NCBI GenBank assembly: GCA_002433465.1
Contig: DJIE01000163.1
Span: 1 to 12,790 of the forward strand
Length of the DNA: 12,790 nucleotides
Source of the DNA: Salinisphaera sp. UBA6602
GTDB lineage: Bacteria > Pseudomonadota > Gammaproteobacteria > Nevskiales > Salinisphaeraceae
Direction: 5' to 3'
The notes under the pieces were generated by a model. The model had not been told where the DNA came from and ran no database searches. It saw only the letters and a program-made list of their open reading frames with translations. Made by a program: the position numbers and the translations under genes. Positions 1 to 8,000 of this stretch are shown piece by piece. The first letter of the stretch is position 1. Each line of letters begins with the position of its first letter.

Positions 1-1
1 G

Positions 2-586
2 GTCGCACGACGCGATCTGGTGGCGGGGCAAACGCTGAATGCAAACGAAACGCCCATTCATATCGTCGACAACACCCGCATGTGGCTGATGATCGATGCC
101 GCCGAACAGGCGTTGTCGTACCTGGAAGAGGGTCAGAGCGTGCGCTTCGATGTGCGTCCGTTTCCGGATGCACGTTTTACCGGGCGGGTCGATTGGATAT
201 CGCCTCGGTTGGATGCCCAGACCCGGACCGTGCAGGTACGCGCGATCGTGGACAATCCCGACGGGCTGCTGCGCGCCGGCATGTTTGCGACCGCGACCAT
301 CGCCGCTGGGCAGGGCGACGCCCCGGATTCGATCGCGTCGGGCAGCCGCCATACACAAGTGCCGATCGATGCGGTTCAGCAGATCGGGGCTCGCCAGGGC
401 GTGTTCGTTCCCGGCGAGGGCGAGGGCGTATTCGTCTTTACGCCGGTCACCACGGGCCGCGAGAGCAGCGGTCAGGTGGAAATCAGCAGCGGCGTGTCGG
501 TCGGCCAGCCGTTGGTCGTGGCGGGGGCCTTCGATTTGAAGGCCGCGCTGACCGCCGCCGGGCGCAGCGCGACGCATTCACACTAG
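2..586 (+). CDS. RND efflux periplasmic adaptor (MFP/HlyD family), C-terminal part
   Basis: The frame is open from base 2 to the TAG at 584-586, so the 5' end lies outside the window; 194 residues are visible, about half of a usual 380-420 residue adaptor. The GTG at position 20 is internal and not a start. The visible part holds the end of the lipoyl domain, a beta-barrel domain (about residues 18-105, ending in the typical pattern R-A-G-M-F-A-T-A-T) and a membrane-proximal domain with the conserved V-P-I-D-A-V segment near residue 120. These adaptors bridge an inner-membrane RND pump and an outer-membrane channel. The gene ends 12 nt before the heavy-metal RND pump, so the two are almost certainly co-transcribed and form one tripartite system. 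The tail ends in H-S-H, too little to call a metal site. The family call is firm; the substrate is not shown. Confidence 0.9.
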   Translation, partial: VARRDLVAGQTLNANETPIHIVDNTRMWLMIDAAEQALSYLEEGQSVRFDVRPFPDARFTGRVDWISPRLDAQTRTVQVRAIVDNPDGLLRAGMFATATIAAGQGDAPDSIASGSRHTQVPIDAVQQIGARQGVFVPGEGEGVFVFTPVTTGRESSGQVEISSGVSVGQPLVVAGAFDLKAALTAAGRSATHSH

Positions 587-598
587 GGCGAACCGATC

Positions 599-3500
599 AT
601 GATCAACGCCATCAGTCGCCTGGCCATGGCGAACCGTCTTTTGGTACTGGTTGCCGCCGCGGCGCTTGCGCTGGGCGGCTACTTTTCCCTGCGCTCACTG
701 CCGGTGGATGCCTTTCCCGACGCCACGCCCACACTGGTCCAGGTCTATACCGCGAGCTCGGGGTTGTCACCGGTCGATATCGAAACGCTGATTTCGTATC
801 CGATCGAAATCAGCATGTATGGGCTGCCCGGGCTGGATCGGGTGCAGTCGACATCGATATTCGGGCTGTCGCGCGTGGACGTCTATTTCGACGACGCCAC
901 CGATATCTATTTTGCCCGCCGCCTGGTCAACGAACGCCTCGCCGACGCACGCCGCGAAATGCCGACCGGGCTCGGCGAGCCGCAGCTCGGACCGATCACC
1001 ACCGGCCTGGGCCGTATCCTGATGTACTCGGTCGAAAACGAACCGGGCGCCCATCATTCGCTCATGGACCGACGGACCGCGCAGGACTGGCTGATCAAGC
1101 CGCAACTGCGCACTGTAGAGGGCGTCACCGGCGTGCTGTCGATCGGCGGCTACGAAAAGCAGTATCAGGTCATACTGGATATGGACGCGTTGACGGCGCG
1201 TGGGCTTGCGCCCGCCGATGTTCGGGCTGCGCTGGCGCGTAACAACCGCAACGTCGGCGCATCGTTCATCGAACGCGGCGGCGAGGAATACATTGTTCGT
1301 GGCTACGGCTGGGTATCGGCCGGTGACGCGGGGCTGGCGGATTTACGCAATACTCGAATCGCCACGCGAAACGGCGCGCCCGTCTACGTACAGGATATCG
1401 GCGAGGTGGGCTATGGCCGGGCTATCCGGCGCGGGGCCGAAATTGCCAACGGCGAGGAGTCGGTGGGCGGCTACGTGCTCAAGCTCATCGGTGCGGATAC
1501 CCAGCGCGTGCTCCACCGAGTGAACGCCAAGCTCGACGAAATCAACGATTCGCTGCCCGAAGGCATGACCACGCGGGTGTACTACTCCCAGGCCGAACTC
1601 GTGGACAAGGCAACCGGCACGGTCGTCCAGGCCTTATTGCTTGGCGCGATTCTGGTGCTGGGGTTGCTCTATGTGTTTCTGGGCAATCTGCGCTCGACGC
1701 TGATCGTGGTTTCGAGCGTGCCGTTATCCCTGTTGGTGGCCTTCATCGCCATGCGCCTGTCGGGCCTGTCCGCCAATCTGATGAGCCTGGGCGGTCTGGC
1801 GATCGGGATCGGCATGATGGTCGATGGCTCCGTGGTCATGATCGAAAACATCGTGCGCCGCCTCGGCGAACACGCAAAGACCGCCGCAAGCGACAAAGGC
1901 GAGGGCAATGCCGACCTGGCGCGTATCGTGGGCCTTGCCGCGCGCGAGGTCGGCAGACCCATCGTGTTCGCGGTTGCCATTGTCATTCTGGTGTTCTTGC
2001 CGTTGTTCACCCTGCAGGGCGTGGAAGGCAAGTTGTTTTCACCGATGGCCTATACCATCAGCTTTGCCCTAGCGGCCGCCTTGTTGTTATCGCTCACCCT
2101 GGTTCCGGTATTGGCGGTACTGGTGCTTCCACGCGCCGACGCGTTGCGCGAACCCCGGCTGATTGCGTGGCTCAAGGCCGGCTACAGACCGCTGCGCGAC
2201 GCCGCTCTCACGTCGCCGCGTACCGTGTTCGCCATCACCGTTTTGTTGTTCATTGCAAGCCTGAGCGTATTCCCGCGGCTGGGTACGGAGTTTCTCCCCA
2301 CGCTGCGCGAGGGCACGTTCATGGTTCGATCCACGCTGCCACCCGGGGCGAGCCTCGATTCGGCCATCGCTTACGGAAAACGGGTACAGGCCACGGTCCG
2401 GGCGTTCGACGAAGTGACCGGTGCCTATTCGAGAGTGGGCCGCGCCGAGGTCGGCGGCGATCCCGAGCCGGTCAATGTCATTGCCACCACGGTGAATCTG
2501 AAGCCGCTGGATACCTGGCAGGGCGGCCATAACTACGAAAGTCTGCAGAATGCCATGGCGGCACGCCTGGCCGAGCGCGTCCCGGGCCTCGCCAACAATT
2601 TCTCCCAGCCCATCCAGTTGCGTACCGACGAGCTGCTCTCGGGCGTCCAGGCGGAGCTGGTCGTGAGCATTTTTGGCGATGATCTCGACTCGTTGGCCGA
2701 CCTTGGCGCCCGTGTTGCCGATATTGCACGGAATACGAAAGGTGCCGTGGATGTCCGGGTACAGCAGCAGGGCGGCAAGCAGCAGGTTGTCATAAGCCCC
2801 GATCGCGCATCGCTTGCACGTTTTGGCATCAGCGTGGACGACGTGCTCGAGACGCTCTCGCTGGGCGTCGGCGGCGCCCGGGTTGGCCAGGTCTTCGACG
2901 GCGTACGGCGCTTCGATATTTTCATGCGTCTGGAACCGGACCAGCGTTCGCGTATCGACGCGATTCGAAACCTGAGTCTGCGCGCGCCCGACGGCGCGCT
3001 AATCCCGTTGTCGCGGGTGGCCGATATCGATATACGGACCGGGCCGAAAAAGATTTCGCGCGCCAACGCCAGTCGCCGACTGTTCGTACAGATGAATGTG
3101 CGCGGGCGGGACATGGGCGGGGTGGTCACCGACCTGCGGCAAGGCATCGATCGTGAGATCGATTTGCCGGCCGGGTATTTCGTAGATTTCGGTGGCCAGT
3201 TCGAAAATCAGCAACGCGCGATGAAGCGGCTCTATCTGGTCGTTCCGGTCACACTGGCGCTGATCTTTCTGCTGCTTTACAGCGCATTTTCCAGCCTGCG
3301 GTATGCTGCACTGATTTTTCTCAATGTTCCGTTCGCAATCATCGGGGGCATCTTCACGCTATGGATTGCCGGCCTGTATTTATCCGTGCCGGCCGCCGTG
3401 GGCTTCATCGCCGTGTTCGGCGTCGCAGTTCAGAACGGCGTGGTCATGGTCGCCTATATCAACCAGTTACGAAACGAGGGCCACACCTTGCATGAGGCGG

Positions 3501-3724
3501 TGCGTACAGGCGCGGAACATCGGCTGCGGCCAGTACTGATGACCGCGCTCACCGCGATCCTCGGTCTGATCCCCTTGTTGCTGGCCGACGGCATTGGCTC
3601 GAACGTGCAAAGACCGCTCGCCGCCGTCGTCATCGGTGGCCTGGTGACCTCGACGTTGTTGACGCTGCTCGTACTGCCCAGCGTTTATCGCTGGTTCGCG
3701 GAGCCGAATAATGAAGCGACGTGA
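599..3724 (+). CDS. Heavy-metal efflux RND permease (CzcA/CusA superfamily)
   Basis: This 1041-residue proton-driven inner-membrane exporter has the usual length for HME-RND proteins. The ATG at 599 follows AGGG near 585 and lies 12 nt after the adaptor stop. TM1 is at about 13-31, TM2-TM6 at about 342-508, TM7 near 540-558 and the C-terminal helix bundle starts near 878; two periplasmic loops lie between. TM4 carries G-M-M-V-D-G-S-V-V-M-I-E-N with D409 and E416, matching the proton-relay Asp405 and the Glu of CusA; the second Asp of the CzcA-type D-F-G motif is replaced (A-I-G). By alignment from memory, the CusA copper methionines 573, 623 and 672 correspond to R577, V627 and E678, with the R-x-x-E-L pattern seen in CzcA relatives. 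A Cu(I)/Ag(I) pump is therefore not supported; a divalent or other cation is more likely. No gene symbol is justified. Confidence 0.92.
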   Translation: MINAISRLAMANRLLVLVAAAALALGGYFSLRSLPVDAFPDATPTLVQVYTASSGLSPVDIETLISYPIEISMYGLPGLDRVQSTSIFGLSRVDVYFDDATDIYFARRLVNERLADARREMPTGLGEPQLGPITTGLGRILMYSVENEPGAHHSLMDRRTAQDWLIKPQLRTVEGVTGVLSIGGYEKQYQVILDMDALTARGLAPADVRAALARNNRNVGASFIERGGEEYIVRGYGWVSAGDAGLADLRNTRIATRNGAPVYVQDIGEVGYGRAIRRGAEIANGEESVGGYVLKLIGADTQRVLHRVNAKLDEINDSLPEGMTTRVYYSQAELVDKATGTVVQALLLGAILVLGLLYVFLGNLRSTLIVVSSVPLSLLVAFIAMRLSGLSANLMSLGGLAIGIGMMVDGSVVMIENIVRRLGEHAKTAASDKGEGNADLARIVGLAAREVGRPIVFAVAIVILVFLPLFTLQGVEGKLFSPMAYTISFALAAALLLSLTLVPVLAVLVLPRADALREPRLIAWLKAGYRPLRDAALTSPRTVFAITVLLFIASLSVFPRLGTEFLPTLREGTFMVRSTLPPGASLDSAIAYGKRVQATVRAFDEVTGAYSRVGRAEVGGDPEPVNVIATTVNLKPLDTWQGGHNYESLQNAMAARLAERVPGLANNFSQPIQLRTDELLSGVQAELVVSIFGDDLDSLADLGARVADIARNTKGAVDVRVQQQGGKQQVVISPDRASLARFGISVDDVLETLSLGVGGARVGQVFDGVRRFDIFMRLEPDQRSRIDAIRNLSLRAPDGALIPLSRVADIDIRTGPKKISRANASRRLFVQMNVRGRDMGGVVTDLRQGIDREIDLPAGYFVDFGGQFENQQRAMKRLYLVVPVTLALIFLLLYSAFSSLRYAALIFLNVPFAIIGGIFTLWIAGLYLSVPAAVGFIAVFGVAVQNGVVMVAYINQLRNEGHTLHEAVRTGAEHRLRPVLMTALTAILGLIPLLLADGIGSNVQRPLAAVVIGGLVTSTLLTLLVLPSVYRWFAEPNNEAT

Positions 3725-3804
3725 ATGAATTTGAGGCCGCGACGGCGCGCGCACTAGACGATTGCGAAATATCTCAAAAAAAACGTCGCAAACGGTCAAG
3801 AACG

Positions 3805-3839
3805 TCATACAAGGGCCGTAAAATAGGGTGCTTGTATGA
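3805..3839. promoter_or_regulatory. 9-bp perfect inverted repeat around a -10-like box (possible operator)
   Basis: TCATACAAG at 3805-3813 is repeated as its exact reverse complement CTTGTATGA at 3831-3839, separated by 17 nt. The spacer contains TAAAAT (3819-3824), a plausible -10 element, with TCAAGA 17 nt upstream as a poor -35. The site lies in the gap after the heavy-metal pump and about 120 nt upstream of the small membrane-protein gene at 3958. The geometry, with two half-sites flanking a -10 box, is typical of a dimeric repressor or a MerR-type activator site, but no regulator gene is visible. It could instead form a weak stem with a long loop in RNA. The repeat is seen directly; the function is inferred. 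Confidence 0.4.
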
Positions 3840-3957
3840 ATGACGTCGGGCAGAAAGCACGCGCGTGGCCAGCCTCCAGATGGCGCTGCGGGCGAGTTTG
3901 CTGCCGACTGACCGAAACGGCTTGGGCCGGTCGTCAATCACATCAATGGAGCATGGC

Positions 3958-4167
3958 ATGCTTTTGAATATCCACCGCCAGACGGTCGCGTCGTGGGTCA
4001 CCACGCTAGTCGCCGTGTTTTTCATCCTGGGGTTCGTCGCCGGCGTCGCGAGCGGTATGGGCGCCCAGTGGGCCGTGCTGGCTGCGGCCGCGGTCATCCT
4101 CGGCACCCAGATGCTGCTGGCGCGTAAGGGCTCACAAATCCGACCGGCGATCGCTGCAGCGCGCTAG
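3958..4167 (+). CDS. Small two-helix membrane protein, unknown function
   Basis: I do not recognise a family. The ATG at 3958 is chosen because GGAG (3948-3951) sits 6 nt upstream; a longer start at 3946 or a GTG near 3865 is possible but poorly supported. The 69-residue product has a short polar N-terminus with H-R-Q, a hydrophobic helix at about 13-33, a G-M-G turn, a second Ala/Val-rich helix at about 37-54, and a basic tail. That is a hairpin membrane protein with both ends probably cytoplasmic. It lies 233 nt downstream of the heavy-metal pump on the same strand but behind its own promoter-like region, so it may be separately transcribed. Codon use resembles the neighbours. It is supported by the ribosome-binding site and coherent hydrophobicity, not by homology. 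Confidence 0.6.
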   Translation: MLLNIHRQTVASWVTTLVAVFFILGFVAGVASGMGAQWAVLAAAAVILGTQMLLARKGSQIRPAIAAAR

Positions 4168-4197
4168 GCCGTCGCGAACCTCGCGCAACTGTCAGAA

Positions 4198-4221
4198 GCG
4201 CGTGTCTGTGTGGACACGCGC
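4198..4221 (+). terminator. Strong GC hairpin 30 nt after the small membrane gene
   Basis: GCGCGTGTC (4198-4206) pairs perfectly with GACACGCGC (4213-4221) around the 6-nt loop TGTGTG. It starts 30 nt after the stop of the gene ending at 4167, where an intrinsic terminator would be expected. No run of T follows on either strand (ACGCCTGTT on plus, TTCTGACAG on minus), so it may instead protect a 3' end or assist Rho-dependent termination. The hairpin is certain; its role as a terminator is inferred. Confidence 0.45.
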
Positions 4222-4376
4222 ACGCCTGTTCTGGCGGCTCGTGTCGTAAATCAGTTTGCGACCCATTTGGCCGGTCGCATCGAAAACGAATTCGAAGCGA
4301 CTATCGCCGACTCTATGAAGTAGGAGCCAGGCGGTGCGAATATATCCGCGAAACACAGGCCGTTGGCCAGCTTAAT

Positions 4377-4405
4377 ATTGTATTTAACATAATATACATT
4401 ATGAA
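4377..4405 (-). promoter_or_regulatory. Candidate sigma-70-type promoter in the AT-rich island
   Basis: Read on the minus strand, TTCATA (4405-4400) is followed after exactly 17 nt by TACAAT (4382-4377): four and five matches of six to the -35 and -10 consensus. It lies in an abrupt AT-rich patch in otherwise GC-rich DNA. It points leftwards, away from any minus-strand gene, toward the hairpin at 4198-4221, so any transcript would be non-coding or antisense to the small gene at 3958. A weaker plus-strand pair (TTGTAT, 16 nt, TATGAA) overlaps it. AT-rich DNA produces such matches by chance, hence the low score. Confidence 0.3.
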
Positions 4406-4458
4406 CAGTCTTATATGCTTGCGTAGAGAGTACTAGCCCACATCGCGTCCATGCTTAG

Positions 4459-4490
4459 CCCGCCGGTTATCGATCGCAATAGCCAGCGGG
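4459..4490. repeat. Imperfect stem-loop between convergent genes
   Basis: CCCGC (4459-4463) and GGTTAT (4465-4470) pair with ATAGCC (4479-4484) and GCGGG (4486-4490) around an 8-nt loop, with one C/A mismatch and one G.U pair in the plus-strand RNA. On the minus strand it lies about 140 nt beyond the stop of the gene at 4627. No T-run follows on either side. It could be a 3'-end structure of the minus-strand efflux operon or part of an unannotated RNA. Confidence 0.35.
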
Positions 4491-4626
4491 TGCAGCGAAT
4501 CGGTTCTCCATTAGACGGCTCCGCATCGTGACATTCACACCCACGCTCGCGGCCGGATCACGCACACACCCGAATCGGTTGCTATAGCTAATGCCCGCAG
4601 CCGTCACCACTCGAACATTCAACAAG

Positions 4627-5022
4627 CTAGAACGGCGGCTTGTCGTTGGTAATGACGCCGGTATCCAGGTACTGGCGATACTGGTCACAGTAGAAATCCG
4701 CGTATCGCCGCGTCGTATCGGTCGGTGTCTTATCGTAGTTTCGACGCCACACGTCGCATTGCACATAAAGACGACGACCATCGGGCGACGCCTTGCGTTG
4801 CTCAAGCATCTGGTCAGAGCGCTGACGCTGTTCGCGCGCTGCCTGTGGGCCGCGCTCCTTGGCCAGCTGTTCGTTGACCGTGAACGATGGCTGTCGCGCT
4901 ATCGCCTCGGAAAGCATCGAAGTTGTGACCCAAAGCCGCGTGAAATCCGTTGCCAGATTCCCCACGTACACGCCCGCGGCTACGGCCAAGGCCATGGCAA
5001 AGTAGTTGATACTCGTCTTCAT
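4627..5022 (-). CDS. Single-pass membrane-anchored protein of unknown function, downstream of RND permease
   Basis: I do not recognise this family. From the ATG at 5022 the product is 131 residues: a short basic N-terminus, one hydrophobic segment at about 6-24 (signal anchor or uncleaved signal peptide), then a polar, probably periplasmic domain. The domain has an acidic/basic stretch at about 50-80 with helix-forming composition, and two cysteines, C89 and C112, in a Tyr/Arg/Asp-rich region that could form a disulfide. The start is uncertain: no clear Shine-Dalgarno precedes 5022, and an ATG at 5109 would give 160 residues and overlap the permease end by 29 nt; I prefer 5022 because it places the hydrophobic segment at the N-terminus. 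The gene follows the permease by 58 nt on the same strand and is probably in its operon, so it could be an accessory subunit. That role is only contextual. Confidence 0.65.
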   Translation of the reverse strand: MKTSINYFAMALAVAAGVYVGNLATDFTRLWVTTSMLSEAIARQPSFTVNEQLAKERGPQAAREQRQRSDQMLEQRKASPDGRRLYVQCDVWRRNYDKTPTDTTRRYADFYCDQYRQYLDTGVITNDKPPF

Positions 5023-5080
5023 CCAATCTGTATCGGCCGGCGATGAAGTTATTCGCAGCCGCCTATCCGCTTGATGCGAA

Positions 5081-8000
5081 TCACCGCGCGGTTCCGTGCT
5101 CTGCCGCATCCGGCTTGCTTACGCGAAACACCAGGCAGTAAAGCACTGGTACGACACCGAGAGTAAGCAGCGTGCCCACGGCCAGGCCGAACGCCAGCAC
5201 GCTGGCCATGCCGTAAAACAAGGCGTCGTGAAAGATGATCAACGGCAGCAGACCGAGGATGGTCGTGATGGTGGTCATCATGATCGGACGCAAACGGCGT
5301 ACGCAGGCAGAGATGACCGCCTCGTAGGCCGTTGTGTTGTCAGCGGCCCGTTCTATTTCAATCTGGTCTAGCAGCACGATACCGTTATTGAGAAGAATCC
5401 CTGCGAGCGCATACAGGCCGAGTATTTCCATGAAGCCGAAATTGGCGCGCATGACATACAGCCCGATCACTGCACCGATGAGCAGCAACGGCAACGTTGC
5501 GACAATGATCAACGGCCGCCGATAGCCGTTGAACTGAATAACCAGCAGCAAAAGCATCGCCCCCGCACACAGGGGGAAATTCGCGGATAAGGCGGCTTGG
5601 CCTTCGGCCGATTCCTCGACGACGCCGTCGATCTCGATATGGTGATGGGCCGCAAGCGAGGCATCGATTTCGTCGAGTCGGGCCTGCAGGCGCGGAAGCA
5701 TGTCTTCGGCCGACAACTGCGTATTGCGGGCTTCGACGGTAACCGTGCGTGCCATATCCTCGCGCGCGATCACCCCAAACCTAGGTACGAGCTCGAAGTC
5801 CGCGATTTGCACCAGCGGCACGCTATGCCCCTGCGACTGGGAAAACACCGACAGTGACTTCACCCGGTCGAGATCGTGCCTTTCAGCGTCGGCCGCGCGC
5901 AGCACGACCGGGAAGATATCGTCGCCCTCTCGAAATTCGGTGATCGTGCGCCCGTCGAAATACTGGCTCATGGACCGTGCGACGTCGGCCGACGTCACCC
6001 CCGCGCGGCGCGCCCTCGCCTGGTCGATATCCACGCGAATGGCATCGATACGGTTCTCCCAGTCGTGGCGTACGTCGATGGTATGCGCCACCGTTGCCAT
6101 CAGACTCTCGATCCGACTCGCCTGCGCATAGATATAGTCGGCATCCGGGCCCTTTATCTGAATCTGGAGCTGGCTCGAATCACTGGGCCCCAGAAACATG
6201 CGCTTGACGCGCGCCCTTGCCGACGGCACCTCGGCATTGAGCGCGGCGCGAATTTCCTCTTCCGCGCGATCCATATGCGCGTAGTCGTCGATATTGACGA
6301 CCATGAAGCCCCGAAACGGCGCCGGGTCGACGGGCGTTAGCGAAAGCACGAAACGCGGCCCACCGAAGCCGACATAGGCAGCGAAGTCGCGTACATAAGG
6401 AAAACGCTCGGCGTCATCCACAACCGCCATCATCTGCTGGATCGCCGCGTCGGTGGCCGTGCTCGGCGAGCCGGCCGGGCGATCGACATAAACGAGAATC
6501 TGCGCACGGTCGGAATCGGGAAAGAATTTCGCCGGCGCACGGTTCAGGCCGACCACCGACACCACCAGCAGTACCAGCATGGCTAGCAGGAACAAGACCG
6601 GCCGCTGCATGACGCGACGAAGCCGTTTTTCATACAGGCCGTTCATACGCCGAAACAGGCGTTCCGAGAATCGCGCCGTGCCCGCCGCCGGCCCCGTACC
6701 GCGGCCGGGTTCGACACGAATGAAGCGATAACACAGCAGCGGCGTCAGCCCCATGGCCAGAAGCCAGGACATCAGCAACGTAATAAGGATCACGAGCGAT
6801 ATCGAACGCGTGTACTCGCCGGCCACGTGTTCGGCAAGCATGAGAGGCAGGAATACCAGAATGGTGGTCAGCGTCGACGACAGCAGCGGAATCGCCATCT
6901 GATCACCGGTCTGTTTGAGCGCATCGTCGCGGCTGGCGCCCTCCTCCAGCCGCCGCTTGAAGTCTTCGGCGATCACGATGCCGTTGTCGACCAGCAGGCC
7001 GAGCGCGATCACGAGCGTGGCCAGGCTCATGCGCTGCAGCGAAAGATCGAAAAACCCCATCACCGCAAGGCTTGCGAGCATCACGGCCGGAACGATCGAG
7101 CCCACGATCACGCCCGTGCGCAGCCCCAGGAACAGAATGACGACGGCGAGCACGATGGCCAGCGTCTGCAGCACGTTAACGGTGACGCCGTAGACCGTGT
7201 TGGCCACCTGCTCGGCCTGGAACGTGGCGATATCCAGCTGGTAACCGGCCGGTAGATCCTGCTGCAGCGTGGCGATCATGCGCTTAACGTCTTCGCCGTA
7301 GTCGATCACGCTATTGCCGGACAGCATTGCGATCGAAAACACCAGCGCCGGCCGGCCGTTGTAGTAGGCCTTCTGGTCGGGCGGATCGAGATAGCCGCGT
7401 TCGACCGTGGCAATATCCTGAAGCGGCACCACGCTGTCGCTATCGGGCAGCGCGATAAGCGCCTCGCGGATGGACTCGATATCCTCGAACTGGCCGCTCG
7501 GCTCGATGGCAAAGCGGCGTCCGCCGGTATCGACCGCACCGCCGGGACGAATGATGTTCTGATCGGCCAGCGTCGCGATCAACTGTTCCGGGTCCAGCCC
7601 CATCTTGGCGAGCCGGGCGTTGGTCGTCTCGATATAGATACGTTCCGGCTGCACCCCGAGAATATCGACCCGCTTGGTATGCTTGACCGTATATAAACGG
7701 TCGCGAATATGCTGGGCCATGTCGAACATCTGCGACATGCTGAAATCGTCGGAGGTCAGCGCGGCCGTCACCACGGCCACGTCGCCGAAATCGTCGTTGA
7801 CGTGCGGCTTGGACGCACCCTGCGGCAAGTCGTCGCGCACGGCTTCGATCTTGTGCCGCATTTCGTCCCAGATTTGCTCCAGGTCGAAATATTGGTCCTG
7901 AACTTCAACGTGGATGATCGACGTGCCGGGCATGGACGTGCTTCGAATCTGCTCGACCTCCGGCACCTCGCGAATCGCTTCTTCGAGCGTCTTCGTGATC

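Larger units (their letters stand above)
4168..4626. other. Gene-free convergent intergenic region
   Basis: No convincing protein gene lies in these 459 bases; the short open frames crossing the right half have atypical composition and no ribosome-binding site. The region separates the plus-strand metal-pump cluster from the minus-strand efflux operon. It holds a 9-bp GC hairpin at 4198-4221, an AT-rich core at about 4371-4425 with promoter-like elements and the dyad CATAAT/ATTATG (4388-4393, 4398-4403), a second stem-loop at 4459-4490, and a 10-bp direct repeat CGAATCGGTT at 4496-4505 and 4571-4580. Each is described separately where it can be supported. Confidence 0.7.

Noticed and set aside
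82..1242. Long plus-strand open frame of 386 codons crossing the adaptor and pump genes
   Set aside because: It is Arg/Gly/Ala-rich with no domain and runs out of frame through two well-recognised genes; a typical high-GC shadow.
3770..3790. A-run at 3776-3783 as part of a terminator for the heavy-metal pump
   Set aside because: It is an A-run on the plus strand, so it cannot give a U-tract for the pump transcript, and no stem precedes it on the minus strand.
4496..4580. 10-bp direct repeat CGAATCGGTT at 4496-4505 and 4571-4580 as insertion target duplication or attachment site
   Set aside because: The 65 nt between have no mobile-element content, and no integrase or tRNA is present; probably chance or a degraded duplication.
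4591..5046. Plus-strand open frame of 151 codons opposite the small membrane-anchored protein
   Set aside because: No ribosome-binding site and no coherent domain; the minus-strand frame has a membrane anchor and operon context instead.
5023..5109. Longer start (ATG 5109) for the small membrane-anchored protein
   Set aside because: It would add 29 polar residues ahead of the membrane segment and overlap the permease; not excluded, but less likely than 5022.
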